Shown: positions 1-6,594, counted from the stretch's first letter. The stretch: DNA of 14,690 nt from JBAXTU01 sp037130015 (GCA_037130015.1 JBAXTU010000019.1:1-14690), one strand, 5' to 3'. Numbers and translations are program-made. The notes: generated from the sequence alone by a model not told the origin.

Positions 1-13
1 TCGTTTTTATTTG

Positions 14-86
14 TGCGCCCAGCTGGACTCGAACCAGCGACCATCAGCTTAAAAGGCTGTTGCTCTACCGACTGAGCTATAGGCGC
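14..86 (-). tRNA. trnK: tRNA-Lys (anticodon TTT)
   Basis: Read on the minus strand, the sequence gives a full cloverleaf. The acceptor pairs GCGCCTA with a matching 3' strand (one G-U), the T stem is five perfect pairs (GCTGG/CCAGC) around TTCGAGT, and the D arm reads GCTCAGTCGGTAGAGC. The anticodon loop CTTTTAA places TTT at 34-36. The first pair of the anticodon stem (27-43) is an A-A mismatch, so the stem has four good pairs. The discriminator is A and no CCA follows, so the end must be added by CCA transferase. Two broken copies of its 5' part lie upstream on the same strand (425-480 and 118-169). Confidence 0.95.
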
Positions 87-117
87 ATGATGCAAAATAT
101 TTAGTTTAAGTACCATA

Positions 118-169
118 TATCAGCTTAAAGTCCGCCAGCTGGCGGATCTACCGACTGAGTTATAAGCGC
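118..169 (-). pseudogene. Broken tRNA-Lys 5' half, copy 1 (decayed)
   Basis: This matches the 5' part of the tRNA-Lys at 14-86 (acceptor 5' strand, D arm, anticodon loop), with a few changes and one A lost in the anticodon loop. The T arm and the 3' acceptor strand are missing. Bases corresponding to 56-63 of the intact gene are replaced by the palindrome TCCGCCAGCTGGCGGA (131-146). It cannot fold as a tRNA. It overlaps the 3' end of the GIY-YIG gene and supplies that gene's last codons and stop. Confidence 0.85.
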
Positions 170-416
170 TCAAACTTTTTAAAAATTTTCTACCTTGATA
201 ACTTTTTAATTCTTTTTCTCTTTTAATTGCTTCTTCCTTTATATCAAATTCTTCTTTATAAAACAATAACCAATGGCCACCATTTTTGCTGGTAAATGAA
301 GTTTTTTTATTTGGCAGTTCTTGATTGTGTCTTTTTATTCGTTTTTCTAAATCTGATGTGTATCCTATGTATATCTTGCTATTGCCGTTATTTAATGCAT
401 AAACGGAATATTTCAT
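120..416 (-). CDS. Small GIY-YIG domain nuclease
   Basis: This is a 98-residue single-domain GIY-YIG protein of the UvrC N-terminal / YhbQ-like type, a fold that cuts DNA with a metal ion. The GIY half is YSVYAL (residues 3-8) and the YIG half is KIYIGYT (14-20). The catalytic Arg lies in DLEKRIKRHN (22-31) and the metal-binding Glu in KREKELKSYQGR (66-76). The family normally ends near residue 82. Here residues 83-98 are translated from the broken tRNA-Lys copy 1, and the stop codon lies inside that copy. The gene is bracketed by two broken tRNA-Lys copies in the same orientation, which suggests a small mobile or homing-type cassette. Whether it is active, and on what target, cannot be told from the sequence. 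No clear ribosome binding site precedes the ATG. Confidence 0.85.
   Translation of the reverse strand: MKYSVYALNNGNSKIYIGYTSDLEKRIKRHNQELPNKKTSFTSKNGGHWLLFYKEEFDIKEEAIKREKELKSYQGRKFLKSLSAYNSVGRSASWRTLS
131..146. repeat. 16-bp perfect palindrome in tRNA fragment copy 1
   Basis: TCCGCCAGCTGGCGGA is its own reverse complement. It is GC-rich in an AT-rich setting and identical to the element at 442-457. It occupies the place of an 8-base segment of the intact tRNA-Lys. Its core CCAGCTGG also occurs in the T-stem/acceptor part of the intact tRNA-Lys (about 20-26), which may or may not be coincidence. Confidence 0.9.
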
Positions 417-424
417 ATGTTATA

Positions 425-480
425 GACCATCAGCTTAAAAGTCCGCCAGCTGGCGGATCTACCGACTGAGCTATAGGCGC
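425..480 (-). pseudogene. Broken tRNA-Lys 5' half, copy 2 (well preserved)
   Basis: Outside one internal replacement this is identical to bases 39-86 of the intact tRNA-Lys. It covers the acceptor 5' strand, D arm, anticodon loop and variable region, then stops before the T arm. The replacement is 8 bases (GCTGTTGC at 56-63) by the 16-base palindrome at 442-457. It sits directly upstream of the GIY-YIG start. It cannot form an acceptor or T stem, so it is not a working tRNA. It may mark where the ancestral tRNA start lay before the cassette entered. Confidence 0.88.
442..457. repeat. 16-bp perfect palindrome in tRNA fragment copy 2
   Basis: Second identical copy of TCCGCCAGCTGGCGGA, at the same point inside a tRNA-Lys 5' fragment as the copy at 131-146. 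Two identical copies at the same internal position show that the palindrome was present before the fragment was duplicated. Confidence 0.9.
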
Positions 481-562
481 GTAAATAATAGTAATTTACT
501 TAAAATATTCTAACAGAAAAAAAATGTTTTGGCAAGAGTTTTTTTGATATTTTTTTATGCCA

Positions 563-591
563 TTGACACAGAGCCAATATTTTGCTAGAAT
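563..591 (+). promoter_or_regulatory. Strong sigma-70-type promoter of the M16 peptidase gene
   Basis: A perfect -35 TTGACA (563-568), a 17-base spacer and a -10 TAGAAT (586-591) preceded by TGC (extended -10). Transcription would start near 598, giving a leader of about 60 nt. A ribosome binding site AAGGAAGG (646-653) lies 6 nt before the ATG. Confidence 0.85.
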
Positions 592-659
592 CATAAGTCA
601 CAGTTCTTTTAAAAAACAAACAAATAACACAACCAAAACAACAGAAAGGAAGGTTTCCT

Positions 660-1919
660 ATGTGGGACCCATACGCAGAATTTGAAACAGCAACTTTGCC
701 CAATGGACTAACTGTACACGCAACTAATTGGCCTGGACGCCCATGGGAATATGTAGGGTTTTTAGTTCATGTTGGCGCCAAAGACGATCCAATTGGACTT
801 GAAGGCCTAGCTCATTTTGTTGAGCATGTGGTTTCAAACAACGTCGACATTACCCACAATAGTATCAAGGATTTTTTTGATGACAATGGTGGCAGTGTTA
901 ATTTGGGCGTGACTAGTTTTCCGTGCACAGAATTTCGTTTTTTTGTGCCAATTAGTAAGAATATTTTTGCCGAAGCTTTGTCTATTTTTGGTCGCATGTT
1001 ATTTTCAGCTAAACTGGAAAAACTAATTGAGCGGGAACGACAGGTTATTATTGAAGAGTTTCAAGGTCACTATCCTTTTAATTTCAAGCTTGATTTGGAT
1101 GTGAAAAAGCACAAAATACTCTACGCCGGACATTGTTTGGAAAGATCTGTTAGATCACTGGGTTTTCCGGAGTCAATAGAGAGAATTACTCAAGCGGATT
1201 TGCAAGCACACTATGACGAATATTATACTCCGGCTAACATAAGTATTGTCGGAGTTGGCGGTTTGCCCTTATCTGATTTAGTTGAATTACTAAACGAAAG
1301 TCCCTTGGCAATAAACAAACATGGGTCAAGAGTGGCATTGCCAAGACCGATGACTAAATTCGCTTCACTGGCTGAGAATCGCTGTGTTTTTGAATTATCT
1401 AAGCATATGGATTTGGTCGGTCTTGCCGAAATTGGTGGCTACAAGTCAACTGCCAGAATTCCAGGCAATATTGGCGATCAACCGATCAATTTAGCCTGTG
1501 ATGTTCTGAATCGTTTGCTTAATGAAGAACTCAGGGAAAGACGCGCATGGACATATGATGTGCATTGCTCGCGCTATAGCTTTTGTGACTTGTTTGAATT
1601 TTCAATCAATTGCGATTCTTTCGCACTTACAGCCATAGACGAGATTGAAAAAGTCATTGAAGACTGCATAATGGTAGCAATAGATCGTCAGGATCTGTTT
1701 GAACAAGCCAAAAAGCGTGTTTTGCTAAATAATTTTATGGTTGATTTAAGTGGTAAAAATCTTTGCAATAACGCGCTTGACGATTTGGCATTTCATCAGC
1801 GGATTATCACCTTGACAGAATGGCATGAGAAGACGGAGAAAGTGACCATGGATGATATTCGCGACATTTTGCAATATCTTCAGCCAGAAAAACGCTGGAC
1901 GCTCATTTTTAAGCCCTAA
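660..1919 (+). CDS. M16 family zinc metallopeptidase (insulinase/processing-peptidase type)
   Basis: A 419-residue protein with the inverted zinc motif HFVEH (residues 52-56). The third zinc ligand is probably Glu132 in QVIIEEF, at the family's usual distance of about 76 residues. The second domain carries the family's Arg/Tyr region, LRERRAWTYD, around residues 290-300. Length and layout fit one M16 subunit of two domains, like PqqF-like or mitochondrial processing peptidase subunits, which often work as dimers. There is no signal peptide or membrane segment, so a cytoplasmic role in degrading or processing peptides is likely. The start is fixed by the ribosome binding site and the strong promoter. 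It is transcribed alone: a terminator follows at 1940-1980. The clear ribosome binding site is unlike most neighbours. Confidence 0.92.
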   Translation: MWDPYAEFETATLPNGLTVHATNWPGRPWEYVGFLVHVGAKDDPIGLEGLAHFVEHVVSNNVDITHNSIKDFFDDNGGSVNLGVTSFPCTEFRFFVPISKNIFAEALSIFGRMLFSAKLEKLIERERQVIIEEFQGHYPFNFKLDLDVKKHKILYAGHCLERSVRSLGFPESIERITQADLQAHYDEYYTPANISIVGVGGLPLSDLVELLNESPLAINKHGSRVALPRPMTKFASLAENRCVFELSKHMDLVGLAEIGGYKSTARIPGNIGDQPINLACDVLNRLLNEELRERRAWTYDVHCSRYSFCDLFEFSINCDSFALTAIDEIEKVIEDCIMVAIDRQDLFEQAKKRVLLNNFMVDLSGKNLCNNALDDLAFHQRIITLTEWHEKTEKVTMDDIRDILQYLQPEKRWTLIFKP

Positions 1920-1939
1920 TCATTACTAACAATCAATAG

Positions 1940-1980
1940 CGGTCAAATTTTTAATAGATTTGGCCGTTTTTTCTTTTTTT
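1940..1980 (+). terminator. Intrinsic terminator after the M16 gene
   Basis: A 9-bp stem (1940-1948 with 1958-1966, one T-G pair), a 9-base loop, then a T-rich run from 1967 to 1980. It ends the M16 transcript. The 3' arm overlaps the predicted -35 box of the next promoter. Confidence 0.85.
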
Positions 1981-1988
1981 GCTATAAT
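1960..1988 (+). promoter_or_regulatory. Promoter of the aminotransferase gene, overlapping the terminator
   Basis: A perfect -10 TATAAT (1983-1988), a 17-base spacer and a -35 TTGGCC (1960-1965) that lies in the terminator's 3' arm. Transcription would start near 1995, about 20 nt before the ATG at 2015. No clear ribosome binding site is visible. Confidence 0.7.
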
Positions 1989-2014
1989 TAAAAAATCAAA
2001 AATAACATGACTTT

Positions 2015-2881
2015 ATGTCTTCTTATTGCTATTTAAACGGCAAAATTTTGCCAACAACTCAGGCTAAAATAAGCATTAATGATATTGGCGTCTTGCGCGG
2101 TTATGGTGTGTTTGATATTTTACGCACTTATAATGGCCGGCCATTTATGATTAAAGACCATCTTGATCGCCTTGGCCGTTCAGCTAGTTTGTTGAATTTG
2201 CGTGTGCCTTTGTCACAAACAAAATTAAAAGAAATCATTCATAAATTATTATTAAAAAATAAATTAAAAGAAGCTCGCATCAGAATTGTGCTAACAGGCG
2301 GTGTTTCTCAAAACGGTTTTAATTATAATCCTAAAACTCCAACTCTGTTTATTTTGATTGAAAAATTAGAAGACTTGCCTCGCTCACTTTATGAAAATGG
2401 TGCCAAACTCACCACACTTGAATATCAGCGGGATTTGCCAAGCGCTAAAATCATCAATTATCAAATGGGCATTAAGTCTAATCATCTTAAGGCCAAAAAT
2501 AACGCTTTGGAAATTTTGTATACCAAAAAAGGCAAAGTGTTGGAAGGTGTAGGCAGTAATATTTTTATTTTCAAAAAAAATACGCTTATCACGCCCAAGG
2601 ATAATATTTTACTGGGCACAACTAGAAATTTTGTGATCAAGCTGGCGACGGCAAACCACCCCTCGCCCCTCCTTGGAAAGGATGGGAAGCCTTTCAAGGT
2701 TGAAGAAAGGGAAGTGTCTGTCAAAGAATTGCTGGGCGCTGATGAGTGTTTTATTACTTCCATCACCAAAGACATTTTGCCAATTGTCCAAATTGATGAT
2801 AAAAAAATAAGCCATGGCAAAGTAGGGGAAAATACCAAAAAGCTCATGACCGCTTTCGCGGTATATGCGAAAAACAATTAA
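2015..2881 (+). CDS. Class IV PLP-dependent aminotransferase (branched-chain / D-amino acid / ADC lyase type)
   Basis: A 288-residue fold-type IV PLP enzyme. The N-terminal part is typical: an AKISINDIGVLRGYGVFDILRTYNG stretch (residues 18-41), then DHLDRLGRSA (48-57). The PLP lysine is most likely Lys154 in MGIKSNHLKAKN. The Glu that contacts the pyridine nitrogen is Glu177 in LEGVGSNIF. The enzyme would move an amino group between an amino acid and a 2-oxo acid, or act as aminodeoxychorismate lyase; the sequence alone does not choose between these. Residues about 213-227 (NHPSPLLGKDGKPFK) are longer and more GC-rich than the family's usual link at this point. They are encoded by a hairpin-forming repeat-like segment. 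Another ATG at 2007 is out of frame. Confidence 0.88.
   Translation: MSSYCYLNGKILPTTQAKISINDIGVLRGYGVFDILRTYNGRPFMIKDHLDRLGRSASLLNLRVPLSQTKLKEIIHKLLLKNKLKEARIRIVLTGGVSQNGFNYNPKTPTLFILIEKLEDLPRSLYENGAKLTTLEYQRDLPSAKIINYQMGIKSNHLKAKNNALEILYTKKGKVLEGVGSNIFIFKKNTLITPKDNILLGTTRNFVIKLATANHPSPLLGKDGKPFKVEEREVSVKELLGADECFITSITKDILPIVQIDDKKISHGKVGENTKKLMTAFAVYAKNN
2666..2686. repeat. Short GC-rich hairpin repeat inside the aminotransferase gene
   Basis: CCCCTCCTT and AAGGATGGG form a 9-bp stem with one mismatch and a three-base loop, within a C-rich stretch (about 2655-2695) that differs in composition from the rest of the gene. It keeps the reading frame and adds residues just before the FKVEEREVSV strand. 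It resembles a REP-like unit inserted in frame. Only one copy is visible here, so its repeat nature is an inference. Confidence 0.45.
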
Positions 2882-2883
2882 AA

Positions 2884-2892
2884 TGTTATAAT
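2884..2892 (+). promoter_or_regulatory. Extended -10 promoter giving a probable leaderless mRNA
   Basis: TGT followed by a perfect TATAAT (2887-2892). Transcription would start at about 2899-2900, which coincides with the ATG at 2899, so the mRNA would have no leader. No good -35 box is seen, as is common for extended -10 promoters. Confidence 0.65.
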
Positions 2893-2898
2893 ATAGCT

Positions 2899-3492
2899 AT
2901 GTTGGAAAAAGTTTTATTGCGTCGTATTAGCTTACAGGAAGGCGAACAGGCCGAAATACTTATCAGACAATCCCTTTGGGCTTGGTCTGGGTTTATTTTT
3001 TTGGCTATTTTCTTAATTATTGCACCTTTTTTCTTTATTTATCCACTGTTTCATTATGGATGGCTGGGCGTGTTGATTTTTTTCATTTTGCTGTTTTTGG
3101 GTATAATAATTGCCCTCAATATGTATGTTAGTTATTTTTTTACGGTTTTTGTTATGACTAATATGAGAATTATAGATTTTGACCAGAGAGGCTTTACTCA
3201 AAATATTGCCACTCAGGTGCTTTATAATAAAATTGAAGATATTACTTTTGAATCCAAGGGGCTTGCTAATTTTTTGCTGGGTACTGGCAAAGTAGATATT
3301 AGTTTTTGGGGCAATAAAAAAATGAAATTGCGTTTGTTTTTTGTTAAAAATCCTCAAAGTATCGCTGGTGAATTAGTTGAAAGGCAAAAACGCTTAGGAG
3401 TGACCAAAACAACTGCCCAACCTGCTGATTTGTTGGAAAAAATAAAAAGTAAAATAGGAGAAGAAAGTTTTAATAATTTGGTTGCAGAGTAA
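2899..3492 (+). CDS. Membrane protein with two TM segments and a bacterial PH-like domain
   Basis: A 197-residue protein with an N-terminal cytoplasmic stretch, two hydrophobic helices (about residues 28-50 and 54-78), then a beta-rich domain. It opens with VMTNMRIIDFDQRGFTQ (86-101) and continues with LYNKIEDITFESKGLANFLLGTG. That pattern (tNxRIId...I.DI......G...LG.G...I) is typical of the bacterial PH domain families once called DUF304, as in YdbS/YdbT. The C-terminus is charged and helical. The function of such proteins is poorly known; an envelope role is likely. The FtsB-like gene follows after 23 bp and is probably co-transcribed. Confidence 0.75.
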   Translation: MLEKVLLRRISLQEGEQAEILIRQSLWAWSGFIFLAIFLIIAPFFFIYPLFHYGWLGVLIFFILLFLGIIIALNMYVSYFFTVFVMTNMRIIDFDQRGFTQNIATQVLYNKIEDITFESKGLANFLLGTGKVDISFWGNKKMKLRLFFVKNPQSIAGELVERQKRLGVTKTTAQPADLLEKIKSKIGEESFNNLVAE

Positions 3493-3515
3493 AAATTTTT
3501 TAAGGCCAAAAAAAC

Positions 3516-3968
3516 ATGCCAACTTTCAGAAGACGAGGAAGATTTTTTTTCAATAAAAAAACAGCGGCAGTTGCGGTTTTTTTGTTTTTATTGATGATTA
3601 TTTTTGGCTTGGTGCGTGAGGTTTTAAATCGTTTTCAGATTGACAATCAAATTAATATTTTGCAAAATCAGTTGAATGAATTAGAAAAACAAAATTCAGA
3701 TTTGAATATGCTTATTGGTGCTTGGAGTGGTAGTAGTGTGGAAATGGAAAAGCAGGCACGTCTGAAATTGGGATTAAAAAAGCCCGGCGAAACCACCGTG
3801 CTTATAGTGAATGAAACTGCTACTAGTACTAATAATCAAACTGCTTCAGATGGAATTTTAATTCCTAACAAACCGGAAATGATAGGTAATATCGTCTTGC
3901 CTGCGAATGAAGCATTGTCTAATCCGATGAAATGGTTGAATTATTTTTTTGATCACACTAAAAAGTAA
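3516..3968 (+). CDS. FtsB/DivIC/FtsL-like septum formation protein
   Basis: A 150-residue bitopic membrane protein: a short basic N-terminus (RRRGRFFFNKK), one membrane helix (about residues 16-33), a heptad-like coiled coil (about 40-70, IDNQINILQNQLNELEKQN), then EKQARLKLGLKKPGE (78-92). That last motif is the hallmark of the FtsB/DivIC family, in which the segment after the coil ends with LGL.KPGE. The tail after residue 100 is Ser/Thr/Asn-rich and probably flexible. In known bacteria such proteins link the early divisome to septal cell-wall synthesis. FtsE and FtsX are encoded 1 kb downstream. The family is short and poorly conserved, so the choice between FtsB, FtsL and DivIC is open. 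Confidence 0.8.
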   Translation: MPTFRRRGRFFFNKKTAAVAVFLFLLMIIFGLVREVLNRFQIDNQINILQNQLNELEKQNSDLNMLIGAWSGSSVEMEKQARLKLGLKKPGETTVLIVNETATSTNNQTASDGILIPNKPEMIGNIVLPANEALSNPMKWLNYFFDHTKK

Positions 3969-3971
3969 ATG

Positions 3972-4043
3972 AGCCGACCGTGGGAATCGAACCCACAACC
4001 TATGGTTTACGATACCATTGCTCTACCATTGAGCCAGGTCGGC
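3972..4043 (-). tRNA. trnT: tRNA-Thr (anticodon CGT)
   Basis: On the minus strand: acceptor GCCGACC/GGTCGGC, seven perfect pairs. The anticodon stem ATGGT/ACCAT encloses loop ATCGTAA with CGT at 34-36, and the T stem is GTGGG/CCCAC. The discriminator is T with no encoded CCA. Its 3' end lies 4 bp from the convergent FtsB-like gene. It reads ACG codons and is probably transcribed with the tRNA-Gly 8 bp upstream. Confidence 0.95.
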
Positions 4044-4051
4044 AAGATAAA

Positions 4052-4122
4052 AGCGGGTAGCGAGAATCGAACTCGCGCGTCAACCTTGGGAAGGTCGCAT
4101 TCTACCACTAAATCATACCCGC
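4052..4122 (-). tRNA. trnG: tRNA-Gly (anticodon CCC)
   Basis: On the minus strand: acceptor GCGGGTA/TACCCGC, seven pairs. The anticodon stem CGACC/GGTTG (one G-T) encloses loop TTCCCAA with CCC at 34-36, and the T stem is GCGAG/CTCGC. The U73 discriminator is usual for glycine tRNAs. No CCA is encoded. It reads GGG codons and is the first gene of a two-tRNA unit. Confidence 0.95.
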
Positions 4123-4132
4123 CCACACTTTA

Positions 4133-4160
4133 TTCATAATCATAGCTCAGTTTATGTCAA
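4133..4160 (-). promoter_or_regulatory. Probable minus-strand promoter of the tRNA-Gly/tRNA-Thr pair
   Basis: On the minus strand TTGACA (complement of 4155-4160), a 16-base spacer and TATGAA (complement of 4133-4138), about 11 nt before the tRNA-Gly 5' end. The same stretch carries a possible plus-strand -10 CATAAT (4135-4140) for the gene starting at 4154, so the divergent promoters would overlap. Confidence 0.55.
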
Positions 4161-4960
4161 AAATCAAGATAAATTATTTTTTATTAATTTCTGTTTTTGT
4201 TTTTAGTTTATTTTTTTCTGTCTCAATAAAAACCGCCAAGGCCGAGGATTTTTTTGATTTTGGAAGTATTAATGGTGATTATACTTGGGCCTCACCCAAA
4301 GGTGATGTTAAATTTTCTGTTACTTCCAATACTGATTCTTTTTCTTTTTCAACCATGATGATTGCTGGCAAAAATGATATAAGCAGCGTCTATAATATTT
4401 CATCCACTACTTTGCCGGCTGACGACCTTTATCTAATAAAGTTTTTGTCGTATAATATAAGTAATGCTTCAACTAGCATTCAGGTTTCTTTGCGTTATAC
4501 GCCAGATAATAATCATCAAGAAGTTTATTTTTACGATACAGCTCAAGAACAGTTTGTAAAAATTAACTCTCAACGCAATACAATCGCTCATACTTTGTCT
4601 TTTATTTGGCCTGGAAGTGAGTCATTGATATTTGGACTTTTCAATGAGCCTTCAGTTTCCGGTCGCGCCTCTTGGTACACGCATCCTAAATATAAAAATG
4701 ATCTGATTGCGGCCAGCACTGACTTTGCTATCAATTCAAAAGTAAAAGTGACTAGCCTAACTAGTGGCAAATCTGTAATAGTCACTATCAAGGATTATGG
4801 TCCCAAACAATGTAATGATTGGACAGCTAAAGAAAAAAAACAACTAGGCAATTGTCAAAATAGAATTTTAGATCTGTCAAAAAATGCCTTTAAGGTCTTG
4901 GCGCCACTCGGAGCTGGTATTATTCAGGTAATGGCTGAGCCAGTAGTAGATACAAATTAA
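4154..4960 (+). CDS. Exported RlpA-like double-psi beta-barrel protein
   Basis: A 268-residue protein with a clear signal peptide: Lys-rich start, hydrophobic core at residues 8-24, likely cut after AKA (28-30). Residues about 35-165 are a beta-rich region with no family I can name. The C-terminus (169-262) is an RlpA-like double-psi beta-barrel: GRASWYTHPKY (170-180), INSKVKVTSLTSGKSVIVTIKDYGP (193-217) and RILDLSKNAF (237-246). RlpA-type domains bind or cleave peptidoglycan, often at the septum, which fits the neighbouring ftsEX. Between DYGP and RILDLS there is an insertion of about 18 residues with Cys220 and Cys234, possibly a disulfide loop outside the cell. Two ATG-free codons precede no rival start; a -10-like CATAAT at 4135-4140 would give a leader of only a few bases. 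Confidence 0.82.
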   Translation: MSKIKINYFLLISVFVFSLFFSVSIKTAKAEDFFDFGSINGDYTWASPKGDVKFSVTSNTDSFSFSTMMIAGKNDISSVYNISSTTLPADDLYLIKFLSYNISNASTSIQVSLRYTPDNNHQEVYFYDTAQEQFVKINSQRNTIAHTLSFIWPGSESLIFGLFNEPSVSGRASWYTHPKYKNDLIAASTDFAINSKVKVTSLTSGKSVIVTIKDYGPKQCNDWTAKEKKQLGNCQNRILDLSKNAFKVLAPLGAGIIQVMAEPVVDTN

Positions 4961-4967
4961 AATTACT

Positions 4968-5648
4968 ATGATTCAATTATTAAATATTACCAAGCATTTT
5001 CCACCCAAGACTGAGGTGCTTAAAGGTGTCAATTTGAATATTGATTCCGGGGAGTTTGTGTCTATTGTGGGGCAGTCTGGCAGTGGCAAGACCACTATTA
5101 TCCGTTTGTTGATTTCTGAAATTCGGCCAGATGCTGGCAAGATTGTGATTGGTGGTTGGGATATTACCAAAATTAAAAATAGGCAAGTGCCATTACTTCG
5201 CCGTCAATTGGGTGTGGTGTTTCAAGATTTTAAATTGCTGTCCAAAAAGACTGTTTTTGAAAATGTATCTTTTGCTTTAGAGGTGGCTGGAGAAACTCGT
5301 AGTCGCATCAGAAAGATTGTGCCACAAGTACTGAGTATTGTTGATTTGCAAGATAAAACTGGTCGTTATCCGCAAGAATTATCTGGCGGTGAACGTCAAA
5401 GAGTAGCTATTGCTCGTGCGCTTATTCACAGGCCAAAGATTCTACTAGCAGATGAGCCAACTGGTAATTTAGATGCTTTGAATTCCAAAGATATTATTGA
5501 TTTGTTGTTAAAAATTAACGAATTTGGCACTACTGTTATTTTGGTCACTCACAACAAAGAAATTGTTAATGCGCTCAGAAAGCGTGTCATCACTATTGAT
5601 GGCGGGCGTATTGTGCAGGATCAAAAAGTTGGTAAATATATCATTTAA
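4968..5648 (+). CDS. ftsE: Cell division ATP-binding protein FtsE
   Basis: A 226-residue ABC ATPase: Walker A GQSGSGKT (35-42), Q-loop Gln86 in VFQDFKLL, signature LSGGERQR (138-145), Walker B ILLADE (158-163) followed by PTGNLD, and switch His195. The order, the size and the partner gene ftsX 15 bp downstream identify FtsE. With FtsX it forms the membrane complex that uses ATP hydrolysis to control peptidoglycan hydrolases at the division site. The cognate hydrolase activator is not known for such organisms; the exported RlpA-like protein 7 bp upstream is a candidate by position only. A TAAAAT box at 4958-4963 might start a second transcript near the ATG. Confidence 0.96.
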   Translation: MIQLLNITKHFPPKTEVLKGVNLNIDSGEFVSIVGQSGSGKTTIIRLLISEIRPDAGKIVIGGWDITKIKNRQVPLLRRQLGVVFQDFKLLSKKTVFENVSFALEVAGETRSRIRKIVPQVLSIVDLQDKTGRYPQELSGGERQRVAIARALIHRPKILLADEPTGNLDALNSKDIIDLLLKINEFGTTVILVTHNKEIVNALRKRVITIDGGRIVQDQKVGKYII

Positions 5649-5663
5649 TTTTTATTTTAATAT

Positions 5664-6581
5664 ATGTTTTTATTATCAATCGCCAGATCAGTTTGGTTTG
5701 CCTTTCAATCTTTTTGGCGTAATATTTGGCTGTCACTAGTGACGATTTTTATAATTTTTTTGGCTTTGATTTCCATTAATTTTTTAGTGGTGCTTAACGC
5801 TATTTCTGATTTGGCTATTAAGGCAGTCAAGGATCGGGTGGATATTTCCGTCTATTTTAAACCTGAAGTTCAAGATAGTAAGATTGCCGAAATTAAAAAT
5901 CAACTTTCAACCGTTAAAGGAGTTAAAACCATTGATTACAATTCACCACAACAGAATTTGCAAAGTTTTAAAGAGCGTCATGCCAGTGAATCTGTGATTC
6001 AAGAAAGTTTGACCGAGCTTGCTGGTAATCCGCTGGGAGCTACATTGGTTATTAAAGCCAAGGATTTAAAAGACTATCCGGCTATTTTGCAAGCTGTGGA
6101 CAATCCGGATTATACTTCGCTTATTGAGGATAAAAGTTATGATGATCATCAAGTGGTTATTTCCAAAATTAATGGCATCACCGATAGCGTCAGAAAAGGC
6201 GGATTGATTGTTAGTTTGGTTTTTATTATTATTGCTATTTTGATTGTGTTTAATACGGTGAGAATAACGATTTTTACCCACAAAAATGAAGTGAGTATCA
6301 TGAAGTTAGTGGGAGCTGGCAATTGGTTTGTACGCGCGCCGTTTATTATTGAAATTATTATTTCCGGTGTGGTGGCTTGTGTTTTGTCCACCTTGGTTGT
6401 TTATGTGAGTTTGGCTTTTGCTCAGCCATACTTGTCTTCATTTTTTGATGGCGCAAATTTTGATATTCTAGGCTATTTTAATGCCAATTTTTTGATAATT
6501 TTTGGCACTCAGTTGGCTGGCATTATCATTTTGAATGTTATTAGTAGCAGTATCGCTTTGAGGCGATATTTGAAGGTCTAG
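5664..6581 (+). CDS. ftsX: Cell division permease FtsX
   Basis: A 305-residue FtsX. It has one N-terminal membrane helix (about 22-45), a large extracellular domain (about 46-178) with the family's VSVYFKPE-like strand (ISVYFKPEV, 61-69) and DYNSPQQNLQSFKERH (91-106), then three more helices (about 180-200, 226-255, 275-298). Between helices 2 and 3 is the typical cytoplasmic loop NTVRITIFTHKNEVSIMKLVGAGNWFVRAPFIIE, written here as positions 197-230. It works with FtsE (15 bp upstream) to pass ATP-driven movement to cell-wall hydrolases outside. There is no terminator right after it. A new promoter lies 14 bp after the stop. Confidence 0.95.
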   Translation: MFLLSIARSVWFAFQSFWRNIWLSLVTIFIIFLALISINFLVVLNAISDLAIKAVKDRVDISVYFKPEVQDSKIAEIKNQLSTVKGVKTIDYNSPQQNLQSFKERHASESVIQESLTELAGNPLGATLVIKAKDLKDYPAILQAVDNPDYTSLIEDKSYDDHQVVISKINGITDSVRKGGLIVSLVFIIIAILIVFNTVRITIFTHKNEVSIMKLVGAGNWFVRAPFIIEIIISGVVACVLSTLVVYVSLAFAQPYLSSFFDGANFDILGYFNANFLIIFGTQLAGIIILNVISSSIALRRYLKV

Positions 6582-6594
6582 GGTGGGGTAGGGC

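Noticed and set aside
2482..2877. 131-codon minus-strand frame opposite the aminotransferase gene
   Set aside because: Shadow of a well supported gene; no promoter, no start signal and no known motif. The overlapping 68-codon frame at 2609-2815 fails for the same reasons.
5524..5739. 71-codon plus-strand frame across the ftsE-ftsX junction
   Set aside because: Overlaps both genes in another frame; FtsE and FtsX are unambiguous.
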